From Desertivirga brevis (GTDB lineage: Bacteria > Bacteroidota > Bacteroidia > Sphingobacteriales > Sphingobacteriaceae), in the NCBI RefSeq assembly GCF_017355835.1, contig NZ_JAFEWF010000004.1, forward strand, positions 62,001 to 126,000: a stretch of 64,000 nucleotides of DNA, in the 5' to 3' direction. Positions within the stretch are counted from its first letter, which is position 1; each line of letters starts with the position of its first letter. Positions 26,865 through 37,023 of this stretch are shown piece after piece. The notes beneath the pieces were generated by a model. The model was not told the DNA's origin. It did no database searches and saw only the letters and a program-made list of their open reading frames with translations. The position numbers and the translations under genes were made by a program.

Positions 26865-28307
26865 ATGAAGAAGCTGCTCAGCATATTAACCATTGTTCTT
26901 TGTTCCTTTTCCTCGAAGGCTGAAGTTGTATTGCCAAGAATTTTGGGTCATAATATGGTTCTTCAGCGAGAGAAACCAGTAACAATTTGGGGAACGGCTT
27001 CTGCAGGAGAACAAGTATCTGTTCAGTTTGCGGGACAAAGCCTGAAAACTGCGGCTGATGGATCTGGGAACTGGAAGGTTGTGTTATCACCAATGAAAGC
27101 ATCGACTCGTCCTTCTGCAATGATTATTAGTGGATCTAATACTATAAAGCTGGAAAATATCCTGGTAGGAGAGGTATGGATTTGTTCTGGTCAGTCCAAT
27201 ATGGAGTTTACTATGAGGAAGAACAGTAAGATGGCAAAGCCCGATACTAGTACTGCTAATTCTCCGATAGATGAGTTGGATAGAGCACGCAATCCTCTTA
27301 TTCGTATCTTTTTGGTAAATAGAAAAGATCAAGTTAAGCCAGATCCTCAGCATAAGGGTTGGAATGTCGCCCAGGATTCAGCTCTCAGGGTATTTTCTGC
27401 CCCTGGATATTTTTTCGCAAAGGAACTCCAGTCAAAATTAGGTGTTCCTGTCGGAATGATATCTGCAGCGATTCCTGGAAGTGCTATAGAACCATGGATC
27501 CCTGCTAATGCTTATACTTCAGAATTTTTCAAGACCTATAAAGTAAGTACTGGTGGAACAAGTTTCTTTGAATCCATGATCCGTCCTCTTGCTCCTTTTG
27601 GGGTAAAGGGATTCATTTGGTACCAGGGAGAAACTAATTGCTTTCAGAATGAAACCCTTGAGTATTCTTATAAATTAGAGGCTTTAATCAATAGTTGGAG
27701 AGCGCATTGGAATGATAAAAACCTTCCTTTTTACTATACTCAGATAGCTCCTTTCTATTATTCAAAAAGCACAGGTAAGTACCCGCTCACTAAGGAGACT
27801 TTGCCTAAATTCTGGGAAGCACAACAGGCTGTTATGAAAGTTCCGCATACGGGAATGATCACAACAACAGACCTCATAGTGACCCCTGATGATTTGCACC
27901 CCAGCTTCAAATGGGAAATAGGGAGAAGGCTTGCTCAATGGCCGTTAGCGGTAGATTACCGCAAGAAAGTAACCCCAAGCGGACCGTTATTTAGGTCGAA
28001 AAAAGTTAAAGCGAATTCGGTAGTAGTTTCGTACGAGCATGCACCTAATGGCTTGGTAAGTCATGATGGAAAAGAATTAACTCAATTTGAAATAGCAGGA
28101 GCAGATGGTGTGTATCATCCTGCGAAAGCTATTATAAAAGGAAAAAAAGTAATCGTGAGTTCAGACGCTGTAAAAAAGCCGGTCAACGTAAGATTTGGCT
28201 GGAACGAGGGAGGTAAAGCAACCTTATATAATAAAGAAGGATACCCGGCAATGCCATTCAGATCAGATAACCCAATTGTTGCACAATTTAAAGTAAGTGC
28301 AAAATGA
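26865..28307 (+). CDS. SGNH-type sialate-O-acetylesterase family carbohydrate esterase
   Basis: A 480-residue secreted esterase. The signal peptide ends near residue 19 (SSKA). The N-terminal beta domain is followed by the SGNH block I: WICSGQSNMEF with nucleophile S111. Block V is TPDDLHPSFKWEIGRR near residue 345, supplying the Asp/His pair, and FIWYQGETN near 250 is the block III-like motif. Family members remove O-acetyl groups from sialate, xylan or pectin. Here the natural reading is deacetylation of rhamnogalacturonan or RG-II side chains to open them to GH2 and GH78. The ATG directly follows the TAG stop of the preceding gene, so the two are probably translationally coupled. Confidence 0.88.
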   Translation: MKKLLSILTIVLCSFSSKAEVVLPRILGHNMVLQREKPVTIWGTASAGEQVSVQFAGQSLKTAADGSGNWKVVLSPMKASTRPSAMIISGSNTIKLENILVGEVWICSGQSNMEFTMRKNSKMAKPDTSTANSPIDELDRARNPLIRIFLVNRKDQVKPDPQHKGWNVAQDSALRVFSAPGYFFAKELQSKLGVPVGMISAAIPGSAIEPWIPANAYTSEFFKTYKVSTGGTSFFESMIRPLAPFGVKGFIWYQGETNCFQNETLEYSYKLEALINSWRAHWNDKNLPFYYTQIAPFYYSKSTGKYPLTKETLPKFWEAQQAVMKVPHTGMITTTDLIVTPDDLHPSFKWEIGRRLAQWPLAVDYRKKVTPSGPLFRSKKVKANSVVVSYEHAPNGLVSHDGKELTQFEIAGADGVYHPAKAIIKGKKVIVSSDAVKKPVNVRFGWNEGGKATLYNKEGYPAMPFRSDNPIVAQFKVSAK

Positions 28308-28372
28308 GGGCTTATAATTCATTTAGATTGAAAAACCACTTTCCTAGTTTTAGTTGTATAAGGCTTGGAAGA

Positions 28373-31147
28373 ATGTCTTATCGCGTTATATGCTTTCTGC
28401 TTTCTGCTTTTAGCTTTCTGCTTTTAGCTACTACCTCCACCCATGCCCAGCAAACACAGAAACTTTACCTTTCTGGCACTGGTAATGATAATACAGTTTC
28501 CTGGGACTTCTTTTGTACTGCTGGTAGGAACTCTGGTAAGTGGGGTAAGATTCCTGTGCCTTCCAACTGGGAATTACAGGGGTACGGGAAATATGATTAC
28601 GGATTTGCGAAGGACACTATAAGAGGAAAGGAAGAAGGGCTTTATAAGTATTCTTTTAATGTCCCTGCAGATTGGAAAAACAGAAAGATAAATATTGTTT
28701 TCGAGGGATCGATGACGGACACCGAAGTGAAAATAAACGGCAAATCAGCCGGGCCGATTCATCAGGGAGCGTTTTATGCCTTTAGATATGATATAAGTAA
28801 TCAGTTAAATTATGGAAGTTCCAATTTACTTGAAGTAAGGGTTGCGAAGCATTCAGCTAACCCTTCTGTAAATGAGGCGGAAAGAAAAGCAGATTTTTGG
28901 ATCTTTGGTGGAATTTTCAGGCCTGTATACCTTGAAAATCTTCCCCTGGTAAATATCCGTCATCTAGCGATTGATGCAAAAGCAAATGGCCAGTTCTTTA
29001 CTAATATCGATATTGAAGGAAAAGCGGATAGAGTAACTGTGCAGCTATTCGACGCCAAAGGAACTAAGTTTGGTGGGTTGATATCAAAAAAGTTGTCTGG
29101 AAATAATGGTACAGCAGCACTTAGTGGAACTTTCTCATCACCAAAGCTTTGGTCATCTGAGTTTCCCAATTTGTATAAGGCTGTATTTACTCTTTACTCG
29201 GGAGGAAAAGCAACGCATACTGTCCAGCAGAAATTTGGCTTTAGAACCGTAGAGATTAAAGAACGTGACGGTGTTTATGTGAATGGTGTAAAGATCAAGA
29301 TGAAGGGTGTCAACAGACACTCTTTCTATCCAACATCAGGAAGAACCACAAGTAAGAAAATAAGCATCGCAGATGTAAACATAATGAAGGAAATGAATAT
29401 GAACGCGGTGAGAATGTCTCATTACCCACCAGATGATCATTTCCTGGATGTTTGTGATTCCCTTGGTTTATTTGTGATGGACGAGTTGGCTGGATGGCAT
29501 GGAAACTATGATACTCCAACTGGGACTAAGCTGGTAAAGGAAATGATAGAACATGATGTTAACCATCCATCAATCATTTTCTGGTCAAACGGAAATGAAG
29601 GGGGACATAATCGCGAGCTTGATCATTTATTTGCACAAGAAGATATTCAGAAGAGAATTGTTCTTCACCCCTGGGAGGACTTCAATGGTTTCGATACACA
29701 GCATTACCGTGAATATAACTATGGGATCTCCAATTATAATCACGGGCACAGCATAGTAATGCCGACGGAATTTCTGCATGGTCTGTACGATGGTGGACAT
29801 GGAGCAGGTCTTGAAGACTATTGGAATGCTATGCTTAAAAATCCAATGTCTGCAGGCGGCTTCTTGTGGGATTTTGCGGATCAGGGTGTTGTTCGTACAG
29901 ATAAAAATGGTGTACTTGATACAGATGGAAACCGCGGCGCAGATGGAATAGTTGGTCCTTACCATGAAAAGGAAGGAAGTTTCTATACCATCAAAGAGGT
30001 TTGGAGCCCTGTTTTCTTTGAGGCAAGGGAGATGACTGCAGGCTTTGATGGGGTTTTTAATGTAGAGAACAGATATCACTATACAAACCTTAACCAATGC
30101 AGCTTCAGTTGGAAGCTTAGTAACCTAAAGAATGGTCAAAACAGGACAGGCATATCTAAGTCCCCGGACTTGAAACCTGGATTTAAGGGGACAGTTAAAG
30201 TTGATCTTCCTGCAGATTGGAGAAGCTTTGATGTATTATACATCACAGCAAAGGACCCATCACAGAAGGAGCTTTTTACCTGGAGCTTTCCTATAACTCT
30301 ACCCGGTAAAGAAGCTAATACTCTTGTTCAAAAGGGGGGCGAAAAACGGGTTAAAATAGAAGAAAAAGATAGTTTGCTTACGGTTTCAGTAGGGGAGCTT
30401 GTAGTTGGTTTCAGTAAAAAGACTGGAATTCTAAGATCAGTTAAAAATTCAAAAGGTTTAATTCCTTTTAATAATGGACCTATTATACAGCAGGGTGCGA
30501 CTAATTTCTCCAACATCACTTATAAAAATGACGGTGGAAATGTAGTAATCGAATCTACGTTTGACAGAAAAGCTGCCTACAATAAATTGCAGTGGACAAT
30601 TTTTCCTTCAGGATGGATTAAATTGAACGTGAAGTACTTCCCTGCACAGTATCTCACAGATTTTATTGGAGTTAATTTTTCTTTTCCGGAATCCGAGATC
30701 AAAGGGATCGAGTACATGGGCAACGGTCCATACCGGGTATGGAAGAATCGTTTGAAAGGTAATTCTTTCGGAGTGTGGAAGAAGGATTACAACAACACAG
30801 AAACTGGAGAACAATGGGTTTATCCTGAGTTTAAAGGATATCACTCTAACATGTACTGGTGCAAATTCATAACCAAGTCGCAGCCGTTTACTGTGGTTAC
30901 AGAAAATGAAGATCTTTTCTTCCGTTTGTTTTCTCCTTCTCCGAAGACCGATCAGTGGGGCAACTATGTTATCAATTTCCCGTCAGGTGATATTTCTTTC
31001 TTACAAGGTATTCATGCAATTGGTACAAAAACACAGCGGGCAGACCGTACTGGTCCAATGTCTATGCAAAATATCTTTTACGACTATGAAAAAGAGCCTG
31101 CGCGTGCATTAGATCTAACATTGTATTTTGATTTTTTAGGTAAATAA
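28373..31147 (+). CDS. GH2-family beta-glycosidase (LacZ-like)
   Basis: A 924-residue secreted hydrolase. The ATG at 28373 is preferred because it opens a standard signal peptide (MSYRVICFLLSAFSFLLLATTS...AQ) after a GGAAG Shine-Dalgarno-like stretch; an ATG at 28304 overlapping the previous stop would add 23 odd residues. GH2 domains occur in order: jelly-roll sugar-binding (VPSNWELQGYGKYDYGFAKDT), Ig-like, and TIM barrel with acid/base glutamate in IFWSNGNEGG and nucleophile glutamate in MPTEFLHG, then GGFLWDFADQG. A beta-galactosidase small-chain-like domain lies at the C-terminus. The substrate is probably a galactoside, arabinopyranoside or glucuronide of pectin. The signal-peptide DNA holds short CTTTCTGCTT repeats prone to slippage. 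Confidence 0.9.
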   Translation: MSYRVICFLLSAFSFLLLATTSTHAQQTQKLYLSGTGNDNTVSWDFFCTAGRNSGKWGKIPVPSNWELQGYGKYDYGFAKDTIRGKEEGLYKYSFNVPADWKNRKINIVFEGSMTDTEVKINGKSAGPIHQGAFYAFRYDISNQLNYGSSNLLEVRVAKHSANPSVNEAERKADFWIFGGIFRPVYLENLPLVNIRHLAIDAKANGQFFTNIDIEGKADRVTVQLFDAKGTKFGGLISKKLSGNNGTAALSGTFSSPKLWSSEFPNLYKAVFTLYSGGKATHTVQQKFGFRTVEIKERDGVYVNGVKIKMKGVNRHSFYPTSGRTTSKKISIADVNIMKEMNMNAVRMSHYPPDDHFLDVCDSLGLFVMDELAGWHGNYDTPTGTKLVKEMIEHDVNHPSIIFWSNGNEGGHNRELDHLFAQEDIQKRIVLHPWEDFNGFDTQHYREYNYGISNYNHGHSIVMPTEFLHGLYDGGHGAGLEDYWNAMLKNPMSAGGFLWDFADQGVVRTDKNGVLDTDGNRGADGIVGPYHEKEGSFYTIKEVWSPVFFEAREMTAGFDGVFNVENRYHYTNLNQCSFSWKLSNLKNGQNRTGISKSPDLKPGFKGTVKVDLPADWRSFDVLYITAKDPSQKELFTWSFPITLPGKEANTLVQKGGEKRVKIEEKDSLLTVSVGELVVGFSKKTGILRSVKNSKGLIPFNNGPIIQQGATNFSNITYKNDGGNVVIESTFDRKAAYNKLQWTIFPSGWIKLNVKYFPAQYLTDFIGVNFSFPESEIKGIEYMGNGPYRVWKNRLKGNSFGVWKKDYNNTETGEQWVYPEFKGYHSNMYWCKFITKSQPFTVVTENEDLFFRLFSPSPKTDQWGNYVINFPSGDISFLQGIHAIGTKTQRADRTGPMSMQNIFYDYEKEPARALDLTLYFDFLGK

Positions 31148-31151
31148 TTAA

Positions 31152-33887
31152 ATGAAGAAGCTTATTCTTTTAGTGTTCCTTGCTTCGTCTTTTGTTGCGA
31201 CTAAAGCGCAGGTTTCCGCAGAAAATCTGCGGTGTAACCTGATGGCAAATCCTCTCGCTCTTTCTAGTAATACGCCAAGATTTAGCTGGCAGGTTGTAGC
31301 TAAAGGAAGGGGAATTATTCAGGAGGCTTACGAGATATCAGTTTCTTCTGATTCTCTTAAACTTGCCGATGGTCAGGGAGATCTTTGGTCAAGCGGAAAA
31401 GTAAATTCTGATGCTGCCTCAAATATTACCTATGCAGGTAAGCCACTTAAGACGAAAAGCAAATATTACTGGAAGGTTAGAGTTTGGACGAACAAAGGCG
31501 GATCGGCCTGGAGTCGCACAGCCTCGTTCGGAACGGGCTTACTGAACTATAAAGATTGGGAAGGTCGGTGGATAGGTTTTGATCGGTATTTTCCATGGGA
31601 TAATGAGGATCAAAATCGCCTATCAGCAAGGTACTTCAGAAAAGAATTTGCTGTAAATAAAGAAGTAAAGTCGGCAACAGCATATATCATTGGATTAGGA
31701 CTTTATGAGCTCACAATCAATGGTAAGAAAATAGGTGACCAGGTACTTGCTCCAGCACCTACAGATTATACTCAAAATGTTAAATACAATGCGTTTGATG
31801 TCACTCCTGTTATTAAACAAGGAAAGCATGCTATTGGAGTTATATTAGGAAATGGACGTTTTTTTGCAATGCGTCAGGCAAAGCCATATAAGGTGAAGAC
31901 TTTTGGCTTACCGAAGATGTTAATGCAAATAAATATCCAATATAAGGATGGAACCTCGGCAACCATTAAAACTGACGAGTCATGGAAAGGAACAGCAGAA
32001 GGACCAATTTTAGCTAACAACGAATACGATGGCGAGGAGTATGACGCGCGGAAAGAGTTTGCTGGCTGGGACAAACCAGGATTCGACGAGAAGAAATGGC
32101 TGACTGCAGAATACGTTCAGGAACCGGGTGGGACTTACGAGCCTCAGGAGAATGAGTTCATGAAGGTGATGCAAAGTATTGCTCCCGTATCTATCAAAAA
32201 AAGAAGCAATGGTAATTATATAATTGACTTCGGTCAAAATATGGCCGGATGGGTTAAACTTCAGGTGAAAGGAGAGAAAGGCCAAAAGCTTACCTTGAAA
32301 TTTGCTGAATCTTTGAAAGAGGATCGTAGTCTTTTTATTGAAAACCTACGGGATGCTAAAACTACCGATACTTATATACTAAAAGGAGAGGGAACTGAAG
32401 TATGGGAACCACGGTTTACCTTTCATGGATTTAGATATGTTGAAGTTAGCGGTTATCCCGGAACACCTACTCAAAAAGACTTCACTGCCCGCTTTGTGTA
32501 TGATGACATGGCAACGGTAGGAAAATTTGAATCTTCCAATACTCTTCTAAATCAAATACACCGTAACTCCTGGTGGGGTATTGCCTCAAACTATAAAGGA
32601 ATGCCGATTGATTGTCCACAACGGAACGAACGTCAGCCATGGCTAGGCGATCGCTCGACGGTATCTTATGGAGAAAGTTTCCTTTTTAATAATACTGCCT
32701 TATATAATAAATGGGCTGACGATATAAGGTACTCTCAAAAGGCGGACGGAGCCATTCCTGATGTTGCACCCGCTTTTTGGCGTTACTACAGTGATAATAT
32801 GACCTGGCCTTCAACTCTTCATCTGGTTGTTGATATGCTTTACCGTCAGACAGGAGATAAGGAAGTGATCCGAAACAACTACCCCGCAATGAAGAAGTGG
32901 CTTCAATATATGGAGTCGCGTTATCTGGATGCAGAAGGGGTTATGACGAAAGATAGTTATGGGGACTGGTGTGTACCTCCGGTAAGTGCGGAAGCAGGAA
33001 GAGGTGTTAATGCCGACCAGAAACATCCAAGTGCACTGATTGCTACTGCTTATGATTATTATGTAAATAACCTGATGATCCGCTTTGCTAAACTTGCTGG
33101 TCAGGACCAGGATATTGCTGGTTTTGCAGCAATGGCTGCCAGATCAAAAGAAGCGTTCAATAAGAGGTTTTATCATAAGGAAGGGTTTTACGGTGAAAAT
33201 ACACTTACGGATAATATCCTTCCTGTAGCATTTGGAATTGTTGAGGAAGAAAATAGAAATAGGTTGGTTGCGCAAATCGCCTCCATCATAAATAAAAATA
33301 ACGGTCACCTGAGTACCGGATTAATAGGTGTGCAGTGGCTGATGAGAACTCTTTCTGAAATTGGCAGAGCAGATCTTGCCTATACCATTGCCTCCAAAAA
33401 AACTTATCCTTCCTGGGGCTACATGATTGAAAACGGGTCTACTGCCATCTGGGAGCTCTGGAATGGCAATACCGCAAATCCGAAAATGAATTCCCAGAAT
33501 CACGTGATGATGTTGGGTGACTTGCTGATTTGGTATTATGAGAATTTAGCGGGTATTAAATCTGATCTGGAGGAGGCAGGGTACAAGAAGATCATCATGA
33601 GACCGGAGATGATCAATGACCTGAGCTATGTTAAGGCCAGCTATAATTCTGTGCGAGGTGAGATCAGGAGCGATTGGAAGAAATCTGGTAAGACATTTAC
33701 CTGGAATATAACTGTACCAGCCAACTCAAAAGCTATTGTTTATATACCTGCTGGTGGAGCTAACAAAGTTAAAGAAGGAAATAAAAAGGTAAGTACGGTT
33801 GACGGAGTTAAGCTGCTAAGAACTGAAGCTAGCAGAGTTGTTCTGGAAGTTGGATCAGGCAATTACTCGTTCAATTCTGAAATGTAA
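31152..33887 (+). CDS. GH78 alpha-L-rhamnosidase
   Basis: A 911-residue secreted enzyme with the full GH78 layout: N-terminal fibronectin-like domain (ENLRCNLMANPLALSSNTPRFSW), two beta-sandwich domains (about 150-340 and 340-450), (alpha/alpha)6 barrel (about 450-800) and a C-terminal beta domain. The active-site block IDCPQRNERQPWLGDRS (about 490) gives the conserved acidic and basic residues, with KDSYGDWCVPP (about 600) and TAIWELWNGNT (about 760) completing the pocket. It inverts at the anomeric carbon and frees L-rhamnose. It starts 4 bp after GH2. The second GH78 gene at 44345 is a different subtype. Confidence 0.92.
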   Translation: MKKLILLVFLASSFVATKAQVSAENLRCNLMANPLALSSNTPRFSWQVVAKGRGIIQEAYEISVSSDSLKLADGQGDLWSSGKVNSDAASNITYAGKPLKTKSKYYWKVRVWTNKGGSAWSRTASFGTGLLNYKDWEGRWIGFDRYFPWDNEDQNRLSARYFRKEFAVNKEVKSATAYIIGLGLYELTINGKKIGDQVLAPAPTDYTQNVKYNAFDVTPVIKQGKHAIGVILGNGRFFAMRQAKPYKVKTFGLPKMLMQINIQYKDGTSATIKTDESWKGTAEGPILANNEYDGEEYDARKEFAGWDKPGFDEKKWLTAEYVQEPGGTYEPQENEFMKVMQSIAPVSIKKRSNGNYIIDFGQNMAGWVKLQVKGEKGQKLTLKFAESLKEDRSLFIENLRDAKTTDTYILKGEGTEVWEPRFTFHGFRYVEVSGYPGTPTQKDFTARFVYDDMATVGKFESSNTLLNQIHRNSWWGIASNYKGMPIDCPQRNERQPWLGDRSTVSYGESFLFNNTALYNKWADDIRYSQKADGAIPDVAPAFWRYYSDNMTWPSTLHLVVDMLYRQTGDKEVIRNNYPAMKKWLQYMESRYLDAEGVMTKDSYGDWCVPPVSAEAGRGVNADQKHPSALIATAYDYYVNNLMIRFAKLAGQDQDIAGFAAMAARSKEAFNKRFYHKEGFYGENTLTDNILPVAFGIVEEENRNRLVAQIASIINKNNGHLSTGLIGVQWLMRTLSEIGRADLAYTIASKKTYPSWGYMIENGSTAIWELWNGNTANPKMNSQNHVMMLGDLLIWYYENLAGIKSDLEEAGYKKIIMRPEMINDLSYVKASYNSVRGEIRSDWKKSGKTFTWNITVPANSKAIVYIPAGGANKVKEGNKKVSTVDGVKLLRTEASRVVLEVGSGNYSFNSEM

Positions 33888-33908
33888 ATCAAACTAATCA
33901 TTCGAATT

Positions 33909-34622
33909 ATGAATACTATAAAAGGAATTTTTGCTGCTGCTGCAATCGTTGCCGCCGCAGGTTTATCAGCTCCAGCGTTTTCACAGACGAAGCAAGCTGC
34001 TCCCTTAAGTGCAGAGGCGAAGGCCAAATCTGATGCTGAAGTGGATAATAAGGCGGCTGAATGGGTTTCATCTTTAAACTTGAATGATGCCGCAAAAGAA
34101 GCCCGTTTGAAAAAAGTTATTGCTACACACCTTAAGGCTGTCCGCGACTGGCATAATTCTCATTCGGCTGCAGATGTTCCTCCTGGAATTAACCTTGCCA
34201 GTGGCAATAAACTTTCAGATCTAGAAAGACAAGTGATTGCTGATTCGGCCATTCCTAAAACGGTGCACCAGGACTTGATGACTGGATTAAGGGCAGACCT
34301 TTCTGAACAGCAGGTTGAGGAGATCCTCGATAAGTATACCATTGGAAAGGTTGCTTTCACCATGAAGGCATATAAAGAAATTGTTCCAAACATGACAGCC
34401 CAGGAAGAAGAGACAATCCTTAAGAACCTGAAGCAAGCCAGAGAGCAAGCTGTGGATTTCAAAAACATGACGCAGATCTCAGCAATCTTTGAAATCTATA
34501 AAACAAAGAACGAACAATTCCTTAATGCCAACGGACGTAGCTGGAAGCAGATGTATAAGGACTATACAGCAGCATTAAAAGCGAAGAAAGCTGCAGCAGC
34601 TGCTGCGGAGAAAAAGAATTAG
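33909..34622 (+). CDS. DUF3826 secreted protein (second copy)
   Basis: A 237-residue protein with an alanine-rich signal peptide ending PAFSQ (about residue 26), followed by the DUF3826 pattern: ADAEVDNKAAEWVSSLNL-type helix, LKKVIATHLKAVRDWHN, IGKVAFTMKAYKEIVPNMTAQEEETILKNLKQAREQA and the aromatic NANGRSWKQM segment. It ends in an alanine/lysine-rich tail. It is the paralogue of the protein at 6559 and lies 21 bp after GH78 in the long operon. The role is unknown; the predominantly helical, charged mature protein carries no catalytic motif I can recognise. Confidence 0.85.
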   Translation: MNTIKGIFAAAAIVAAAGLSAPAFSQTKQAAPLSAEAKAKSDAEVDNKAAEWVSSLNLNDAAKEARLKKVIATHLKAVRDWHNSHSAADVPPGINLASGNKLSDLERQVIADSAIPKTVHQDLMTGLRADLSEQQVEEILDKYTIGKVAFTMKAYKEIVPNMTAQEEETILKNLKQAREQAVDFKNMTQISAIFEIYKTKNEQFLNANGRSWKQMYKDYTAALKAKKAAAAAAEKKN

Positions 34623-34732
34623 ATGCATTGCCTTACGAACACAAGAATAATCCTGGCAGAAAAAAATTAAGCGCTATAAGGTCTTTCCTCCGATCGAAGT
34701 GACAGAGAGGAATGATCGATCAAATAATAACA

Positions 34733-35872
34733 ATGAAACTAAAAACTATATTAACTTTTGTAGCCCTCTCCATTGGTTCACTTTCCTTAAATGCACAGAC
34801 TAAGCCATGGAAAAAAGGAATTCTGGTAGATGAATTTTTGTATGAGAAAGCACCTTTTCCTGAATGCCATTCTGCAACTATAGCAGAAACCCCTGCCGGT
34901 TTGGTTACTTCATTTTTTGGAGGAACCAAGGAACGTAACCCTGATGTTTGTATCTGGGTGTGCCGTATGGAGAATGGAAAATGGACTGCTCCAGAGAAAG
35001 TGGCTGATGGGATTATGCCTGATAAACGTTATCCTACTTGGAATCCTGTTCTTTTTCAGGTGCCCAATGGTGAACTTTTATTATTCTATAAAATAGGTGC
35101 AAGTCCTGGCACATGGAAAGGATATATGCGTACATCTGCAGATAATGGAAAAACCTGGTCAGAGCAGAGAGCTTTACCTGAGGGATTTACTGGTCCTGTT
35201 AAGAATAAACCGGTTTTATTAAGTAACGGGAATTTGATCTGCCCTACCAGTACCGAAGGAAATAAAACCGGTAATAGCTGGCAGATCCATTTTGAGTTGA
35301 CCCCAGATTTCGGCAAAACTTGGAGAAAGGTCGGTCCTCTTAATGCAGGAAAAGACATCAATGGTATTCAGCCAAGTGTTCTTGATCATGGTAATGGCAA
35401 GTTACAGATCCTTGCCAGAAGCCGTAATAGAGCTATACTAGAGTCATGGTCTTATGACAACGGAGAAACATGGTGGCCTCTTACTAAAACCACTTTACCT
35501 AACAACAATTCCGGAACTGATGCAGTTGCAATGAAAGATGGTCGTTTTGCTCTGATCTACAATCATGTATTGCCTCCGGGAACTGAAGCAAAAGGACCAC
35601 GTACGCCTTTAAATTTATCTATCTCTAAAGATGGTAAAAAATGGTATGCTGCTGCAATCTTCGAAGACTCTCCAATAAGTCAATACTCATATCCTTCTAT
35701 TATTCAGACTAAAGACGGAATGCTTCATGCTGTGTATACCTGGCGTCGTCAGAAGATTAAACATGCAGTTGTTGATCCCTCAAAGCTGAAGCTGAAAAAG
35801 ATTAAAAAGGGAGTTTGGCCTAAAATGAAGGGTTATACAGGTCCAGTTAATGGGGAAATAACACAAGACTAA
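34733..35872 (+). CDS. Sialidase-superfamily (BNR/Asp-box) secreted hydrolase
   Basis: A 379-residue six-bladed-propeller protein. The ATG at 34733 opens the signal peptide MKLKTILTFVALSIGSLSLNAQ; the ATG at 34712 would add seven residues. Three Asp boxes are visible: SADNGKTW, TPDFGKTW and SYDNGETW. The N-terminal motif FPECHSATIAETPAGLVTSFFGGTKERNPD resembles BNR-repeat exo-sialidase-like enzymes. True GH33 sialidases cleave ketosides of nine-carbon ulosonic acids, and related propellers act on Kdo-type acids. Placed 1 bp ahead of an iron-ADH, aldolase, PdxA and DUF1537 set, it could free a 2-keto-3-deoxy acid such as DHA or Kdo from RG-II. The linkage specificity is inference. Confidence 0.82.
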   Translation: MKLKTILTFVALSIGSLSLNAQTKPWKKGILVDEFLYEKAPFPECHSATIAETPAGLVTSFFGGTKERNPDVCIWVCRMENGKWTAPEKVADGIMPDKRYPTWNPVLFQVPNGELLLFYKIGASPGTWKGYMRTSADNGKTWSEQRALPEGFTGPVKNKPVLLSNGNLICPTSTEGNKTGNSWQIHFELTPDFGKTWRKVGPLNAGKDINGIQPSVLDHGNGKLQILARSRNRAILESWSYDNGETWWPLTKTTLPNNNSGTDAVAMKDGRFALIYNHVLPPGTEAKGPRTPLNLSISKDGKKWYAAAIFEDSPISQYSYPSIIQTKDGMLHAVYTWRRQKIKHAVVDPSKLKLKKIKKGVWPKMKGYTGPVNGEITQD

Positions 35873-35873
35873 G

Positions 35874-37022
35874 ATGGAGCAGGCTTTGAAAATCCATTTC
35901 CCAGGCAAGCTTATCTTTTCGAAGGGAGCCCTGGATATTCTTTGCGAGGACCTGATTCAATCTGCTCCTTGTAAGATCCTTATTGTAACTATCGATCCTT
36001 TACTTGCTTCTCTAAATTCTTTTACTTCGAGGTTGCAAGAGAATGGATTTGAGGTTCAACTCGATACAAGTATTGTTAACGAGCCCTCTTTCAGCGATTT
36101 TAATAACCTGTTGGGTAGTATTAGAGGATTTGCACCTGATACTGTTATCGGTATTGGGGGAGGCAGTGTTCTTGATATTGCAAAATTAGTTGCCGCTCAA
36201 ATTGACAACACACAATCTTTGGAGGAGATAGTTGGGATAGGAAACCTTAAGCAAAGGAATAAGAAGTTGATCTGCGCTCCAGCAACGGCTGGGACAGGCA
36301 GTGAGGCTTCGCCAAACGCTATACTTGTAGACGATTCAGACAATCAAAAGAAGGGAATTATTAGTCCTTTCCTGGTTCCAGACGCCGTGTACGTTGATCC
36401 TTTATTAACTATCTCTGTCCCTCCGGCAATTACTGCAGCTACAGGTCTTGATGCGTTGACACATTGTTTGGAAGGTTACACCAATAAGTTTTCCCAGCCT
36501 TTTATAGATATGTACGCATTTGAAGGGATGCGTTTAATTGGCGCCAATATCGTTACTGCTGTAAAAGATGGCAGGAATGAAGAAGCCCGGACTCATGTAG
36601 CAATGGGTAGCTTACTCGGCGGGTTCTGTCTGGGCCCGGTTAACACAGCCGGCGTTCATGCGCTTTCATACCCCCTGGGTAGTCTGTTTCACCTTGCTCA
36701 TGGCTTGTCCAATGCTTTGTTATTACCCTATGTAATGCAATACAATCTTTCTGCAGCTCCAAAGAAATACGCCGAGGTGGCTATAGCTTTAGGCTGTTCT
36801 CCAGAAGAAACACCTGAGAAAACGGCTTTAAAGGGAATCGAGAAGATAAGGGAAATAATAAGGGAATGTGGTATTCCTGCGAAATTATCAGATCTGAATA
36901 TACCAGAGGATGCTATCCCTCAAATGGCAGAGGATGCTATGAAGGTGCAGCGCTTATTGAAAAATAACCCCAGAGAGATCACTCTTTCAGATGCAATAGA
37001 AATTTACAAGTCAGCTTATTAA
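35874..37022 (+). CDS. Iron-containing alcohol dehydrogenase
   Basis: A cytosolic 382-residue group III ADH. The NAD(P)-binding motif GIGGGSVLDIAK lies at about 92-103, AGTGSEASPNAIL at about 138-150, and the metal ligands fall in the D/H motifs around THCLEGYTNKFS (about 195) and the stretch HALSYPLGSLFHLAHGLSNA (about 260-280). Members reduce aldehydes such as lactaldehyde, glycolaldehyde or semialdehydes. The start codon comes 1 bp after the preceding stop. Sitting directly before a pyruvate-type aldolase, it most likely reduces the aldehyde half released by that aldolase. A lactaldehyde reductase role in rhamnose breakdown is the main alternative, though no rhaA, rhaB or rhaD is in the window. 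Confidence 0.9.
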   Translation: MEQALKIHFPGKLIFSKGALDILCEDLIQSAPCKILIVTIDPLLASLNSFTSRLQENGFEVQLDTSIVNEPSFSDFNNLLGSIRGFAPDTVIGIGGGSVLDIAKLVAAQIDNTQSLEEIVGIGNLKQRNKKLICAPATAGTGSEASPNAILVDDSDNQKKGIISPFLVPDAVYVDPLLTISVPPAITAATGLDALTHCLEGYTNKFSQPFIDMYAFEGMRLIGANIVTAVKDGRNEEARTHVAMGSLLGGFCLGPVNTAGVHALSYPLGSLFHLAHGLSNALLLPYVMQYNLSAAPKKYAEVAIALGCSPEETPEKTALKGIEKIREIIRECGIPAKLSDLNIPEDAIPQMAEDAMKVQRLLKNNPREITLSDAIEIYKSAY

Positions 37023-37023
37023 A

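Noticed and set aside
29627..30097. 156-codon minus-strand ORF inside the GH2 gene
   Set aside because: Antisense shadow of a strongly supported GH2 TIM barrel; no domain and no promoter.
34679..34711. Possible reverse-strand copy of the 58031 repeat (CTTTCCTCCGATCGAAG)
   Set aside because: Only about 15 bases resemble the repeat and block order is not kept.
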